DNA of 64,000 nt from Bacillota bacterium (GCA_023418915.1 JAEZYU010000064.1:65353-129352); one strand, 5' to 3'. Numbered from the stretch's first letter, positions 9,903 through 18,208 are shown. The notes: a model not told the origin generated them from the letters alone. A program made the numbers and translations.

Positions 9903-11147
9903 GTGGAATTTTTTGATATTAACCAGAAAATTTTAGTTTCAATATTATCTGCAGGTATAAGAAACGTGCAGCCTGCCTTATCATGTGGTAATAACGTTGA
10001 TTGGCAGGCTGTTACTTTTGAAGCTGCCAGACATAAGGTGACTGCACTTGTATATTACTCTATGATACAATGTAATGGCATCCAGGTGCCAGATAATATC
10101 AAAGAGGAATTTAGAAAGTATAGTCTTTATGAGATTGCAGAACAGGACAAAAACTACCTGGCATTTGGAGAAATACTCAGAAAATTGACTTTTTCAAACA
10201 TTTCAGTAATTGTGCTAAAGGGTTTGTTTTTAAGAGATCTCTATCATGACCCCTGTCTTCGGTCCATGTGTGATTATGATGTTTTAATCAGATCTGATGA
10301 CTTTGAAAAGGTAGCTGTCATAATGGAGAATGCCGGATATGAAAAGGTTTATGATAAAGATAAACACGTTGCATATGTTCATTCCAGACTTATGAGAGTA
10401 GAATTTCATAAGACATTGATTTCAACTGATCGATATGAGAACTTAGCTGAGTTTGAGGAAAAGGTTTGGAAGGACGTAATACCCACAAAGGTTAGCGGAG
10501 TAAAGGTACTATCTCTTAGTCCTACAGATCATGCAGTATATCTTGTGTTACATATGGCAACTCATACTAAAGGCGGGGGCTTTGGGTTGAGGCAGCTTTG
10601 TGACTGGGTATTATTTATCGAAACATATGAACAGGAAATTGACTGGAATACGTTTGACAGATACATAAAATCAATGGGCATGGAAATATTCACACAGGCA
10701 TTGTTTGAAACATGTCGTCAGTTTTTTAATCTGGAAGTGCCACAAGGATGGAGAACTGAAGATAAAAGCCAGCAGGAGGTTGTTAACAGCCTTATACAGG
10801 ATATATTCGACAGCGGTGTATTTGGAAAGGATGGCAGAGACCGCATTACAGCAAACAGGATGATTTACTACACCGGAGGTGCTGAAGCGAAGACGCCAAA
10901 GCAAAAAATGAGGGCTCTCTTCATTTTACTGTTTCCGAAAGCTGAAAAATTAGATGTAAGATTTGAATATGCCAGAAAGCATCGCTTTCTTCTGCCTGTT
11001 GCATGGCTGCATAGATTTGTTCACACGATAGTTAGAAAAGACATTGATATATTTGAAAAGATATCTGTACTTAGACCAAAGAGAGCAGCAGAAATTTGTA
11101 CAAACAGAAGCTTGTTGCTTGAACAGCTTGGGCTTCTTAAAAAGTAA
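9903..11147 (+). CDS. Nucleotidyltransferase-fold protein (NTP_transf_5 type)
   Basis: A 414-aa protein resembling the uncharacterised nucleotidyltransferase family PF14907. The core is VLKGLFLRDLYHDPCLRSMCDYDVLI at residues 103-128, where D-x-D supplies the metal-binding pair of the fold; a later block (HMATHTKGGGFGLRQLCDWVLFIE) is also typical. The start is GTG 9903 after GAGGTAC. Relatives occur in polysaccharide loci and in peptide-modification clusters beside HprK-like kinases and PqqD proteins; exactly those partners lie 4.5 kb downstream on the other strand. The substrate is unknown, and it may serve either system. Confidence 0.75.
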   Translation: MEFFDINQKILVSILSAGIRNVQPALSCGNNVDWQAVTFEAARHKVTALVYYSMIQCNGIQVPDNIKEEFRKYSLYEIAEQDKNYLAFGEILRKLTFSNISVIVLKGLFLRDLYHDPCLRSMCDYDVLIRSDDFEKVAVIMENAGYEKVYDKDKHVAYVHSRLMRVEFHKTLISTDRYENLAEFEEKVWKDVIPTKVSGVKVLSLSPTDHAVYLVLHMATHTKGGGFGLRQLCDWVLFIETYEQEIDWNTFDRYIKSMGMEIFTQALFETCRQFFNLEVPQGWRTEDKSQQEVVNSLIQDIFDSGVFGKDGRDRITANRMIYYTGGAEAKTPKQKMRALFILLFPKAEKLDVRFEYARKHRFLLPVAWLHRFVHTIVRKDIDIFEKISVLRPKRAAEICTNRSLLLEQLGLLKK

Positions 11148-11195
11148 TTTTCGCATGAATTTTTTCTTTCAATAGAATGCTAAGTAAAAATAATG

Positions 11196-11232
11196 TATAA
11201 TGATGTCAACTGATACAAATCTATAATATAAT
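11196..11232 (+). promoter_or_regulatory. Candidate promoter region of the wzz-kinase-phosphatase operon
   Basis: Two or three TATAAT-like -10 boxes (11196-11201, 11222-11227, 11227-11232) lie in the 105-base gap before wzz. The best pairing is TGTCAA at 11205-11210 with TATAAT at 11227-11232, 16 bases apart; the -35 is weak. The gap suggests separate transcription of the regulatory triad. Confidence 0.4.
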
Positions 11233-11252
11233 TTACATAAAAGGGGTATTGT

Positions 11253-11954
11253 ATGGAGATTAAGAGGTATATCCAAATAGTATTAAAAAAGCTCTGGCTT
11301 GTTATACTGGTTCCTGTACTAGTGGGTGCTATAGCAGGCTATATGAACTTTTTCGTGTACGAGCCTATATATCAGGCGGAAACGACGCTTCTTATAACAG
11401 GCCTATCAAACAGCGGTGAAGAGGATACATCTGCTTTGAGGTTAGAAGATATTGCGGCAGGGCAGGTACTGATTTTCGAGTATTCGGCCATAATATCGAG
11501 CAATCGCGTGACTGGCGCTGTACTCAACAAGTTGAATGATCCAGATATCACGCAGGATGATCTGAGGAATATGATGTCCATCAGTGCAGTGAATGATACC
11601 AGGATAATAGCTATAACTGTCACGCATAATGATCCTGCAAAAGCAGCACAGATTGCAGACGTTTTGGCGGAAGAATTCTCTCAAGTAGTCGTAGGACTGT
11701 ACAGGATAGAAAATGTAGACATCATAGACAAAGCACAAGTACCGATAAGCCCTGTTGGTCCTGCTAAAATGAGAAATACGGTATTGGCTGCTTTTGCAGC
11801 AGGCATGTTTGCTGTCGGACTTGTGGTATTGCTGGATTTCCTGAACACAAAAATCAAAACCTCCGAGGACGTGGAGAATCATCTCGGGCTGAGCGTGATA
11901 GGAAGTATCCCTGTAAATGTGCTGGTTACGAGGAGGGGAAGAGCAAATGAGTGA
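11253..11954 (+). CDS. Wzz/YveK-type chain-length regulator, kinase activator
   Basis: A 233-aa polysaccharide co-polymerase. The N-terminal helix (about residues 15-35) and the C-terminal helix (about 175-197) flank an extracytoplasmic domain. The cytoplasmic tail LNTKIKTSEDVENHLGLSVIGSIP is the usual activator region for the partner tyrosine kinase. It controls polymer length and switches on the kinase. Its stop overlaps the kinase start by eight bases (ATGAGTGA), indicating translational coupling. Confidence 0.9.
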   Translation: MEIKRYIQIVLKKLWLVILVPVLVGAIAGYMNFFVYEPIYQAETTLLITGLSNSGEEDTSALRLEDIAAGQVLIFEYSAIISSNRVTGAVLNKLNDPDITQDDLRNMMSISAVNDTRIIAITVTHNDPAKAAQIADVLAEEFSQVVVGLYRIENVDIIDKAQVPISPVGPAKMRNTVLAAFAAGMFAVGLVVLLDFLNTKIKTSEDVENHLGLSVIGSIPVNVLVTRRGRANE

Positions 11955-12675
11955 AAAGGTGATTTTGACAAATAAGGTCAGTGAACCGGTAGAAGAGGCC
12001 ATAAGGTCACTGAGGACCAATATACAGTTCTGTAATACAGACAAGGTAGTTAAGACCATCTGTCTGACAAGCTGTGTGCCAAATGAAGGGAAATCATCCA
12101 CTTCGATTAGTCTTGCTGTATCGATGGCTGAAGATGGCAAGAGGGTAGTACATATTGATGCCGATATGAGAAAACCGAAGTTGTATAAGGATATAATGTC
12201 AAAGTACAATGTCGGTCTGTCGAATTACCTTTCAGGGATGGCCGAGCTTGAGGAGGCCATCAGCGAGACAAACATCAACAACCTTCATGTCATATTATGC
12301 GGTCCGAAGCCTCCAAATCCCGCTGAGTTGCTTGGAACAGAGCGGTTCAAACTGATGCTTACAGCTCTGAAGGAAAAATACGATTATGTGATAATAGATA
12401 CCCCGCCCCTCGGCAGTATGATCGATGCTGCTATTGTCGCTTCACTGACGGATGGTGCCGTTATGCTTATCGAATATAATACTGTTGACTATAAGAAAGC
12501 GGCAATGGTGAAGGAACAGCTTGAAAAGGCGAATGCAAGGATTCTTGGTGTGGTTATGAATAAAATACCCAGAAGAGAATACAAGCAGTACTATTATTAC
12601 GACTATGACTACTATTATAAAAAGAACTCGAAGAAGCGCAGGCAGGCGGAAAATACCGCTGATACCGCTGTTTAG
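11947..12675 (+). CDS. BY-kinase, CpsD/YwqD-like tyrosine kinase
   Basis: A 242-aa cytoplasmic bacterial tyrosine kinase. It has Walker A CVPNEGKSSTS near residue 48, Walker A' DADMRKPK, Walker B VIIDTPPLG, and a C-terminal tyrosine cluster (residues about 216-230, nine tyrosines within KQYYYYDYDYYYKK) which is the autophosphorylation site. It works with the Wzz-like protein just upstream and is reversed by the PHP phosphatase just downstream. The start is the ATG at 11947 overlapping the wzz stop; an open frame extends upstream but lies inside wzz. Confidence 0.95.
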   Translation: MSEKVILTNKVSEPVEEAIRSLRTNIQFCNTDKVVKTICLTSCVPNEGKSSTSISLAVSMAEDGKRVVHIDADMRKPKLYKDIMSKYNVGLSNYLSGMAELEEAISETNINNLHVILCGPKPPNPAELLGTERFKLMLTALKEKYDYVIIDTPPLGSMIDAAIVASLTDGAVMLIEYNTVDYKKAAMVKEQLEKANARILGVVMNKIPRREYKQYYYYDYDYYYKKNSKKRRQAENTADTAV

Positions 12676-12688
12676 CTGAGGATCTGTG

Positions 12689-13414
12689 ATGATAGATATT
12701 CACTCTCATATCCTGCCGGGTGTCGATGATGGACCGTCGACAAAGGGAGAGGCTCTGCAGATATTATCTGAAGCTCAAAAGGCCGGTGTAAAAACGATAA
12801 TAGCTACGCCTCACTATTCCCGGGGGCTTTATGAAAATGGAATGGTAGAGCAGGTTTATGATGTAATGCGAAGTGAAGCGCTGCGCTTTGGTATAGAGCT
12901 GCTCAGGGGATACGAGATTAAGATCCATCATTATCCTGCCAGAATGCCTGTGGATTTCAGTGATCTGGATCTGTCAGGCACAAAGTTCATATTACTTGAA
13001 CTACCGCTGGATAAAGTGCCTTCATATGCACCTGAGCAGATATACAAGCTTCAGCTAAAAGGCTTTGTGCCGATAATAGCCCACCCCGAGAGGTGCAGAA
13101 GGCTTTCGCTTGATAAGGAGCTGTTTGATGAGCTGTATGATGCCGGATGTCTGATGCAGGTAGATGCAGCAAGCATAATCGGTGTCAATGGGGCAAGGGC
13201 GAAGCGCTTTGCCAGAAAGCTGATAAAAATGAACGTGGCTTCATTTGTCGCATCTGACGCTCATAATCCGGAAGGATACTCCAAGTGGTATTGCGAAGCA
13301 TATAAGAGAGTGGTAAAGTGGTTAGGTACAATTGAGGCTGATGATTTGTTTAACAATAATGCCGAAAGGATATTTGGATGCGTTGCTGCCGTCAGCTCAG
13401 AAGTATCGAAGTAA
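12689..13414 (+). CDS. CpsB/YwqE-like PHP-fold tyrosine phosphatase
   Basis: A 241-aa manganese-dependent phosphatase of the PHP family. Metal ligands are visible in DIHSHILPGVDDGP (residues 3-16), the central RGYEIKIH and IIAHPERC, and the C-terminal SDAHN. It dephosphorylates the BY-kinase and so regulates polysaccharide assembly. The start is ATG 12689 behind GAGGATC; a GTG at 12686 is also possible. It ends the operon, followed by a terminator at 13456. Confidence 0.92.
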   Translation: MIDIHSHILPGVDDGPSTKGEALQILSEAQKAGVKTIIATPHYSRGLYENGMVEQVYDVMRSEALRFGIELLRGYEIKIHHYPARMPVDFSDLDLSGTKFILLELPLDKVPSYAPEQIYKLQLKGFVPIIAHPERCRRLSLDKELFDELYDAGCLMQVDAASIIGVNGARAKRFARKLIKMNVASFVASDAHNPEGYSKWYCEAYKRVVKWLGTIEADDLFNNNAERIFGCVAAVSSEVSK

Positions 13415-13455
13415 CAATAAGTATCGCTAAGCCATGTATAAAAGTGCTGTATGAA

Positions 13456-13497
13456 GGCTGTATCAGAGGATAGATTTCTCGGTGATGCAGCCTTTTT
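13456..13497 (+). terminator. Rho-independent terminator of the cps regulatory operon, inside the ABC gene 3' end
   Basis: GGCTGTATCA (13456-13465) pairs with TGATGCAGCC (13483-13492), followed by TTTTT. It terminates plus-strand transcription, but the hairpin lies over the last codons and stop of the convergent ABC transporter gene, so the sequence serves both genes. Confidence 0.75.
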
Positions 13498-15154
13498 CTA
13501 TTGTGAGTATCTTGTCACAAAAATCCAGCGCTGCTTTGCGGTGGGTTATTATGATGCAGGTAGGCCGAGGCTTGATGGATGCCAGTGATTCGAGCACATC
13601 CAGCTCGGTTGCCGAGTCCAGTGCCGATGTGGCTTCATCCAGTATCAAGACGGGCTTTGCGCTCAGCAGAGCGCGTGCGATGGCGATGCGCTGGGCCTGA
13701 CCTTCTGAGAGGCCGTATCCGTTTTCTCCTATCTTTGTTTCCGCCTTTTCTGGCAAACTCTCTATGAAACCCCATATGCAAGCTTTTTTTAAGGCTTCAG
13801 CCATTTCCTCCTGTGTTGCTTCATTATTCCCAAGCAGTACATTTTCGGCTATTGTACCGGAAAACAGGGTGTTGCCCTGAGGGACATATGAGATCAGCGA
13901 GCGTGTAACAGGTCCCGTAGCAGTGAGCTCGCCGGTCTCGGGATCGTAGAATGAAAGGCATCCGCTCTCAGGCTCAAGTAATGACAGCAGCAGGCGTGTG
14001 ACTGTGGTTTTACCTTCGCCGGAGGCTCCTACGATTGCTGTAAATTGACCCGGCTTTATATCAAAGCTTGCTTTGTCGAAAACTACTGAATCCTTATCAT
14101 ATCGAAATCCAAGTTTATCGGCTCTGATCCCGGCAGAAGCCCAATTAAGCTGATCTTCTGATGAAGCCTCCTCATCGATGTCATATAGGCTGATAAGCCG
14201 CCCGGCAGATGCGTACATCATAATGATCTGCGGTACCACATAGGCCATTCCGACGAATGGCTCCTGTATTTTTCCCACTAACTGAAGATAGACAGTTATC
14301 GTCCCAAAGGTGGCATTACCTCTGGATAGCTGTACAGAGCCCCATAATATTGCCAGAAGGAAGCCGAGCCAGTATGAAAGCGTAAGAAGAGCCGATGAGA
14401 CAGCAGTGACCTTGCTCCTTTTTAATATCCAGCCCAACTTTTTGTCAAGCAGAGAGGAAAGGAGAGTGTTGCTTCCGGTCTCAAGTCTGAAAGCCCTTAC
14501 TACCTGCATATTTTTGAGCCTCTCTTGTATGAAGCCCCTGGATTCGCTTTCTGTCTCCTGGAGCCGCAGGTGGTATTCCGACAGCTTTCGGCTGAAAAGC
14601 CTGGTCAGGATTATCGACAGGGGTCCTAGTATAAATGCTGTAAGCGCCAGATACGGATCGAATATGATCAGGACAATGGCTGAAGCGCAAAGGGAGAAAA
14701 ACAGGCCGATTATTGATGGAATGGCCATGGTTATGCTGGTGACTACTGTTTCGATATCGTTTGTCATTCTTGTGAGCAGATCTCCCGTATGGTATCTTGT
14801 AAATTCGATCCAACGCGCTCTTGAGAGCTTGGCAAAGAGTTCTCTTCGGAGCTTGTTTGATAATGAAACAGATATTTTTGTAGAGAATACCTTTAGGTAT
14901 GATTCCATCACTGTCTGCAATATCACGATGCCTATGATCGTAAGACCTGATATCATCAGACTGTCTAACAGACCGTATTGTGCCGAATCAAACAACTTTT
15001 TTGTCTCCAGCGCTATAAGGACCGCTGTGAGGGATGATACTATCCCGGCTGCCACCAATAGCAAAAGAGGAAGAAATGATGATTTGGTCTTTCCGACAAT
15101 CCATTTGGTGTATTTTATGATTTTTTTCAGTAAGGCTTTATTTCTTTCTGACAT
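13463..15154 (-). CDS. ABC exporter (membrane plus ATPase domains), no peptidase domain
   Basis: A 563-aa half transporter. Residues about 20-320 form six membrane helices; the ATPase domain carries Walker A GASGEGKTT, signature LSEGQAQR and Walker B with D-loop ILDEATSALD. No N-terminal C39 peptidase is present, so leader removal must come from another protein. It is the last gene of the minus-strand operon and overlaps the signal-peptidase-like gene by 17 bases, implying coupled translation. The inferred role is export of the modified peptide made by the cluster. Its stop lies within a terminator for the opposite strand. Confidence 0.9.
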   Translation of the reverse strand: MSERNKALLKKIIKYTKWIVGKTKSSFLPLLLLVAAGIVSSLTAVLIALETKKLFDSAQYGLLDSLMISGLTIIGIVILQTVMESYLKVFSTKISVSLSNKLRRELFAKLSRARWIEFTRYHTGDLLTRMTNDIETVVTSITMAIPSIIGLFFSLCASAIVLIIFDPYLALTAFILGPLSIILTRLFSRKLSEYHLRLQETESESRGFIQERLKNMQVVRAFRLETGSNTLLSSLLDKKLGWILKRSKVTAVSSALLTLSYWLGFLLAILWGSVQLSRGNATFGTITVYLQLVGKIQEPFVGMAYVVPQIIMMYASAGRLISLYDIDEEASSEDQLNWASAGIRADKLGFRYDKDSVVFDKASFDIKPGQFTAIVGASGEGKTTVTRLLLSLLEPESGCLSFYDPETGELTATGPVTRSLISYVPQGNTLFSGTIAENVLLGNNEATQEEMAEALKKACIWGFIESLPEKAETKIGENGYGLSEGQAQRIAIARALLSAKPVLILDEATSALDSATELDVLESLASIKPRPTCIIITHRKAALDFCDKILTIEKGCITEKSIL

Positions 15155-15614
15155 ATTTATATACCTTCTTCAGCAGCCTGTATGGCCTTCTTAGTATGCG
15201 GAATGCAGGCAGTCTCAGCCACCATATGAACGAAAGCGTTTTCCAGAGGATATTGGAAGGTGATATTTGCCTGTTGCCTCTCCAGAGGTTGGAAACCACA
15301 GCGATAAGCTGGTGCGGGTAAACCGGGCCTTCGATCCAGTATTGGGCGTCGCCTGCTATATAAAAGCAATCCCTCTTTTTATGTATGAGCCTGTGAAGAA
15401 TATACAGCCCGTTCGTTCTTCGGATCAACGTGATCTGACCGAAGCGAAGACTGTCAAAATCTGTGGCCGACAGCTCGACACTGTCGATATCTTCTCTGAG
15501 AAAGGGCATCATGCTGTCTCCTGTGACAGTGATGCGAACCTTTTGATTATTATCTAGCAGCTCTTTTATTGCGGGGAATAGTTCTTCCGACTTAATTGTC
15601 CTTAAATTATGCAT
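15138..15614 (-). CDS. S24/S26 signal-peptidase-like protein with Ser/His pair
   Basis: A 158-aa protein of the S24/S26 fold. The nucleophile motif is GDSMMPFL with Ser34; where bacterial signal peptidases carry lysine, this has YILHRLI with His74, followed by a GDA aspartate at 89. That Ser-His arrangement resembles archaeal/ER-type signal peptidases. There is no N-terminal membrane anchor, but the C terminus is hydrophobic then strongly basic. The ATG at 15614 is preferred over the upstream frame that runs into the kinase gene, giving a 13-base overlap. It may cut the leader peptide; activity is unproven. Confidence 0.75.
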   Translation of the reverse strand: MHNLRTIKSEELFPAIKELLDNNQKVRITVTGDSMMPFLREDIDSVELSATDFDSLRFGQITLIRRTNGLYILHRLIHKKRDCFYIAGDAQYWIEGPVYPHQLIAVVSNLWRGNRQISPSNILWKTLSFIWWLRLPAFRILRRPYRLLKKVYKYVRKK

Positions 15615-16453
15615 TGCCGCACCAGCTCCGTTGCCTTCCGATCTGCCTTGCATTTCAACTGATAAACAGGTATCGACCTGAATATTTTATCGGCATTTTC
15701 GAGAGCTTTGTCCATAAGGACAGGATTGTAATACGGCAAAAATAACCGCGGAAGAAGCAGAGGGATCGCCCCATCGTTGGAAAGACTGCGAATGGAGTTT
15801 TGCTCCGACCGTTCGAGTATGACCACAGCCGATAGCGGTGCACTTGAGTTGGAGGATTTCCTGCCGGCGCCGTTCCACGGCGTGCCATATATTACTGTGC
15901 TGCCGTTATGGTACCGCAGAGCAGGGCAGTCATCGTTGATGATGGAAGCCTGATGGTATTTAACCCACATTGCAGCATGAGTAGACTTTCCCGTACCTGA
16001 CGGGGCAGTGAATGCGATCCCCTTACCGCAATGATCAACCGATGATGCATGCAGTATAATACCGTCTGCAAGTATCATTTTATTGCTGATGATAAAATTA
16101 CCCAGATATTCGCAGAATACGTCATGGAAATGCCTGTCCTCTTTACGATAGATCATGGTGATATGCGACCAGCTGCTGTCAGCTTCAATAATGTATTCCA
16201 GCCTTTCTGAAGCCTTAAGGTATATGTATACGACGGTTTTACCATCGATGTATTCGGTATCAAGTATGATACTATCCTGGTTACTAAAAGTGGCAGAATA
16301 TTTCCGGGCAGGAAAATGACCGGATGCTTGAAACGTTATTTCAATATCCGGTTCATCACTATAAACAGATCCAAAAGGTCTCATTCTTTTGAACCTGTTA
16401 CTTTGTTCATTTGTAATTTTCCACTTAAGTCCTGCTATCTCATAATGCAGCAT
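15602..16453 (-). CDS. HprK-like serine kinase
   Basis: A 283-aa protein with a C-terminal HPr-kinase-like domain: LHASSV near residue 134, P-loop APSGTGKST at 150-158, IINDDCPAL and GTPWNG further on. True HPr kinase has an N-terminal domain of a different type and acts on the sugar phosphotransferase protein HPr. Cluster-borne relatives are known to phosphorylate lasso peptide precursors. Here it directly follows the candidate precursor gene (41 bases) and precedes the peptidase-like gene, so peptide phosphorylation is a reasonable inference. Confidence 0.8.
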   Translation of the reverse strand: MLHYEIAGLKWKITNEQSNRFKRMRPFGSVYSDEPDIEITFQASGHFPARKYSATFSNQDSIILDTEYIDGKTVVYIYLKASERLEYIIEADSSWSHITMIYRKEDRHFHDVFCEYLGNFIISNKMILADGIILHASSVDHCGKGIAFTAPSGTGKSTHAAMWVKYHQASIINDDCPALRYHNGSTVIYGTPWNGAGRKSSNSSAPLSAVVILERSEQNSIRSLSNDGAIPLLLPRLFLPYYNPVLMDKALENADKIFRSIPVYQLKCKADRKATELVRQCII

Positions 16454-16494
16454 TTATCTCTTGTGCCTCCGTTAAAATAGAGGTTTACCTGCTA

Positions 16495-16710
16495 CTAACA
16501 GAAAATGAATACGGGACCCTTTTTTAAGCAGTCGCATACGATCCAGATCGGAACAGCCTTCCAGCAGACAAGTGCATAGTAAGAGCTCTTGTTACTTCCG
16601 CCGCCTCCGGTTCCACAGCAACCGCCTCCGCCTGTGCCGGAATGGCAAGCCAGACGCTCTTCGGGCTTTAACTCGATAAATTCTATCGTAGGCTTGGAAT
16701 AAGATTTCAT
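16495..16710 (-). CDS. Candidate RiPP precursor peptide, Cys/Gly-rich
   Basis: A 71-aa peptide with a strong ribosome binding site (AAGGAGG, six bases before the ATG). Residues 1-21 form a charged leader-like region (KPTIEFIELKPEERLA). Residues 22-71 look like a core with seven cysteines at 22, 31, 32, 49, 59, 61 and 71, and the repeated element GTGGGG on both sides of a Cys-Cys pair. The last 25 residues are hydrophobic and aromatic with a C-terminal cysteine. It lies between the radical SAM and kinase genes, which is where a substrate gene would be expected. No known peptide family is recognised. Confidence 0.75.
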   Translation of the reverse strand: MKSYSKPTIEFIELKPEERLACHSGTGGGGCCGTGGGGSNKSSYYALVCWKAVPIWIVCDCLKKGPVFIFC

Positions 16711-16750
16711 TTTCTACCTCCTTGCATACAGTTTTGACCTTTATGTAAAA

Positions 16751-17875
16751 TCAAATTGTGTCCTTAGCATTCAATCTTTCTTTAGTTAAGAGAGCCAATT
16801 CGCACAAATACTGTGCAGGTCTGTCGTAATGGCCTGTCTCTGTCATCAGCTTGGCGGGACATACCTGACATACGTCTCTAATGCTGCATTTTTCACATTC
16901 AATACAAACAGGTATATCAGCGCAGCCGTCACACATTTTTTTCCATGCATCCACAAAATCCGTATCTAGCAGATTGATAGAAGGCTCCTGCATAATGCCG
17001 CATGGAAGCATCCGTCCGTCCCAGGTGACCCAGAAGCTGCTGCTCCCGGCCTTGCAGGTGAATGCACTTCTGTTTGTTGAGTGCCCGGGATCAAGCTTTT
17101 TCATATCCTTTATGATCCCTTCTACGCAATCTAATGTCTGCTTTGGCAGCTCACCGACCGAATAAGTCTGTCTAAGCCTGACTATGGCAGAATAGTATAC
17201 CTTCAAAAACTCCACCATATCTTCAGGGCTCAGTCTGCATCTGTCCGAAGCGCCGCATGCCATCTGTGGGTAAAGGTAATCAACCAGGCTGAGAGGAAGC
17301 CCGCGCTTGTACGAAAATTCTGCAAGCTGCTCCATATCGTTCATGTTGTCATATGTAACTGTCATTTTGAGCTCAACGTTTATACACTCGGCCAGCAGCA
17401 TGTCGACTGCTTTTATGGTGCGTTCATAACCGGCGGCATTTCCGCACAGCTTTTCATAAGTATCTGCCGAGGCTCCGTAAAGAGTGATCTCCATTGAGGT
17501 AGGAGGAATCCTGCCGAGCCATTTAGCTTTTGTTTCGTCAATCAATGACCCATTTGTATAAAGAGTTATTTTAAATCCCATTCGGGAAAGGCTTTCGTAT
17601 ATTTTTTCAATATCGCTGCGAAGAAATATCTCTCCGCCTGTAAGTACGACATTTAGCATCCCGGCATCCCGGGCATCTTCAGCGAGCTTTATCCATTGGT
17701 CTGTACTGAGCTCTCTGTCAGCAACACATCTATCTTCACTCTGGTTATGTATATAGCACATCTTGCAGTTGAAGTTGCATCTGGAGGTCAATTCAAAAGC
17801 ACCATTTAAAGGTATTTTATTCAAGCCGGCCTGCATAGACAGTTTTTCTATCAGGAGATCGTAAGCGGTATTCAT
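16751..17875 (-). CDS. Radical SAM/SPASM peptide-modifying enzyme
   Basis: A 374-aa radical SAM protein. The cluster motif CNFNCKMC (Cys 33, 37, 40) binds the SAM-cleaving iron-sulfur cluster; VLTGGEIFLR follows as the SAM-side GGE motif. The C-terminal quarter holds a SPASM-type set of cysteines (CKAGSSSFWVTWDGRMLPCG, then C-x2-C, C-x5-C, C-x2-C spacing) for auxiliary clusters. Such enzymes make thioether or carbon-carbon crosslinks in peptides. The start ATG overlaps the upstream pqqD-like stop by one base (TAATG). The natural substrate is inferred to be the Cys-rich peptide 40 bases downstream. Confidence 0.9.
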   Translation of the reverse strand: MNTAYDLLIEKLSMQAGLNKIPLNGAFELTSRCNFNCKMCYIHNQSEDRCVADRELSTDQWIKLAEDARDAGMLNVVLTGGEIFLRSDIEKIYESLSRMGFKITLYTNGSLIDETKAKWLGRIPPTSMEITLYGASADTYEKLCGNAAGYERTIKAVDMLLAECINVELKMTVTYDNMNDMEQLAEFSYKRGLPLSLVDYLYPQMACGASDRCRLSPEDMVEFLKVYYSAIVRLRQTYSVGELPKQTLDCVEGIIKDMKKLDPGHSTNRSAFTCKAGSSSFWVTWDGRMLPCGIMQEPSINLLDTDFVDAWKKMCDGCADIPVCIECEKCSIRDVCQVCPAKLMTETGHYDRPAQYLCELALLTKERLNAKDTI

Positions 17876-18138
17876 TATTGCAGCAACCCCTTCTCCTGTA
17901 ATTGATCGACAAATTCCTGAACGTCGGCTCTGGCTGTCTCTTCGTCTATTTCATATTCCGACAGTAATGATGCAATGAGGTTATCTATATCTGCACCTTC
18001 TGTAAGCCTTTTCCATAGAAATGCTCCTGTTTCGTTCAGATTCATCAGGCCGTTAAACTCTACAACCATCTCTGCTACAGGGACAATGATCCAGGAACCG
18101 GCAATTTCCCGAAGGATCAGATTGTCTTTAATTTTCAT
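17875..18138 (-). CDS. PqqD-family peptide chaperone
   Basis: An 87-aa PqqD-like protein, a small winged-helix domain that binds leader peptides and delivers them to radical SAM enzymes. Typical features are LREIAGSWIIVPV near the start, LNETGAFLWKRL in the middle and a C-terminal helix DVQEFVDQLQEKGLL. The ATG at 18138 behind a GGGGG ribosome binding site is chosen; the open frame begins 12 codons earlier. It is the first gene of the minus-strand operon and is translationally coupled to the radical SAM gene. Confidence 0.9.
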   Translation of the reverse strand: MKIKDNLILREIAGSWIIVPVAEMVVEFNGLMNLNETGAFLWKRLTEGADIDNLIASLLSEYEIDEETARADVQEFVDQLQEKGLLQ

Positions 18139-18179
18139 TTGTACCCCCGTACTAGCAAATAATAGAAATAACAATAAGA

Positions 18180-18208
18180 ATTATAAATCATTCAGCCATA
18201 AATTTCAA
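18180..18208 (-). promoter_or_regulatory. Promoter of the RiPP operon
   Basis: On the minus strand TTGAAA (18208-18203) is followed after exactly 17 bases by TATAAT (18185-18180). This is a strong sigma-A type promoter about 40 bases before the pqqD-like start. Confidence 0.75.

Noticed and set aside
14310..15194. 294-codon plus-strand frame opposite the ABC transporter
   Set aside because: It is antisense to a well-supported gene, has no ribosome binding site and no recognisable domain.
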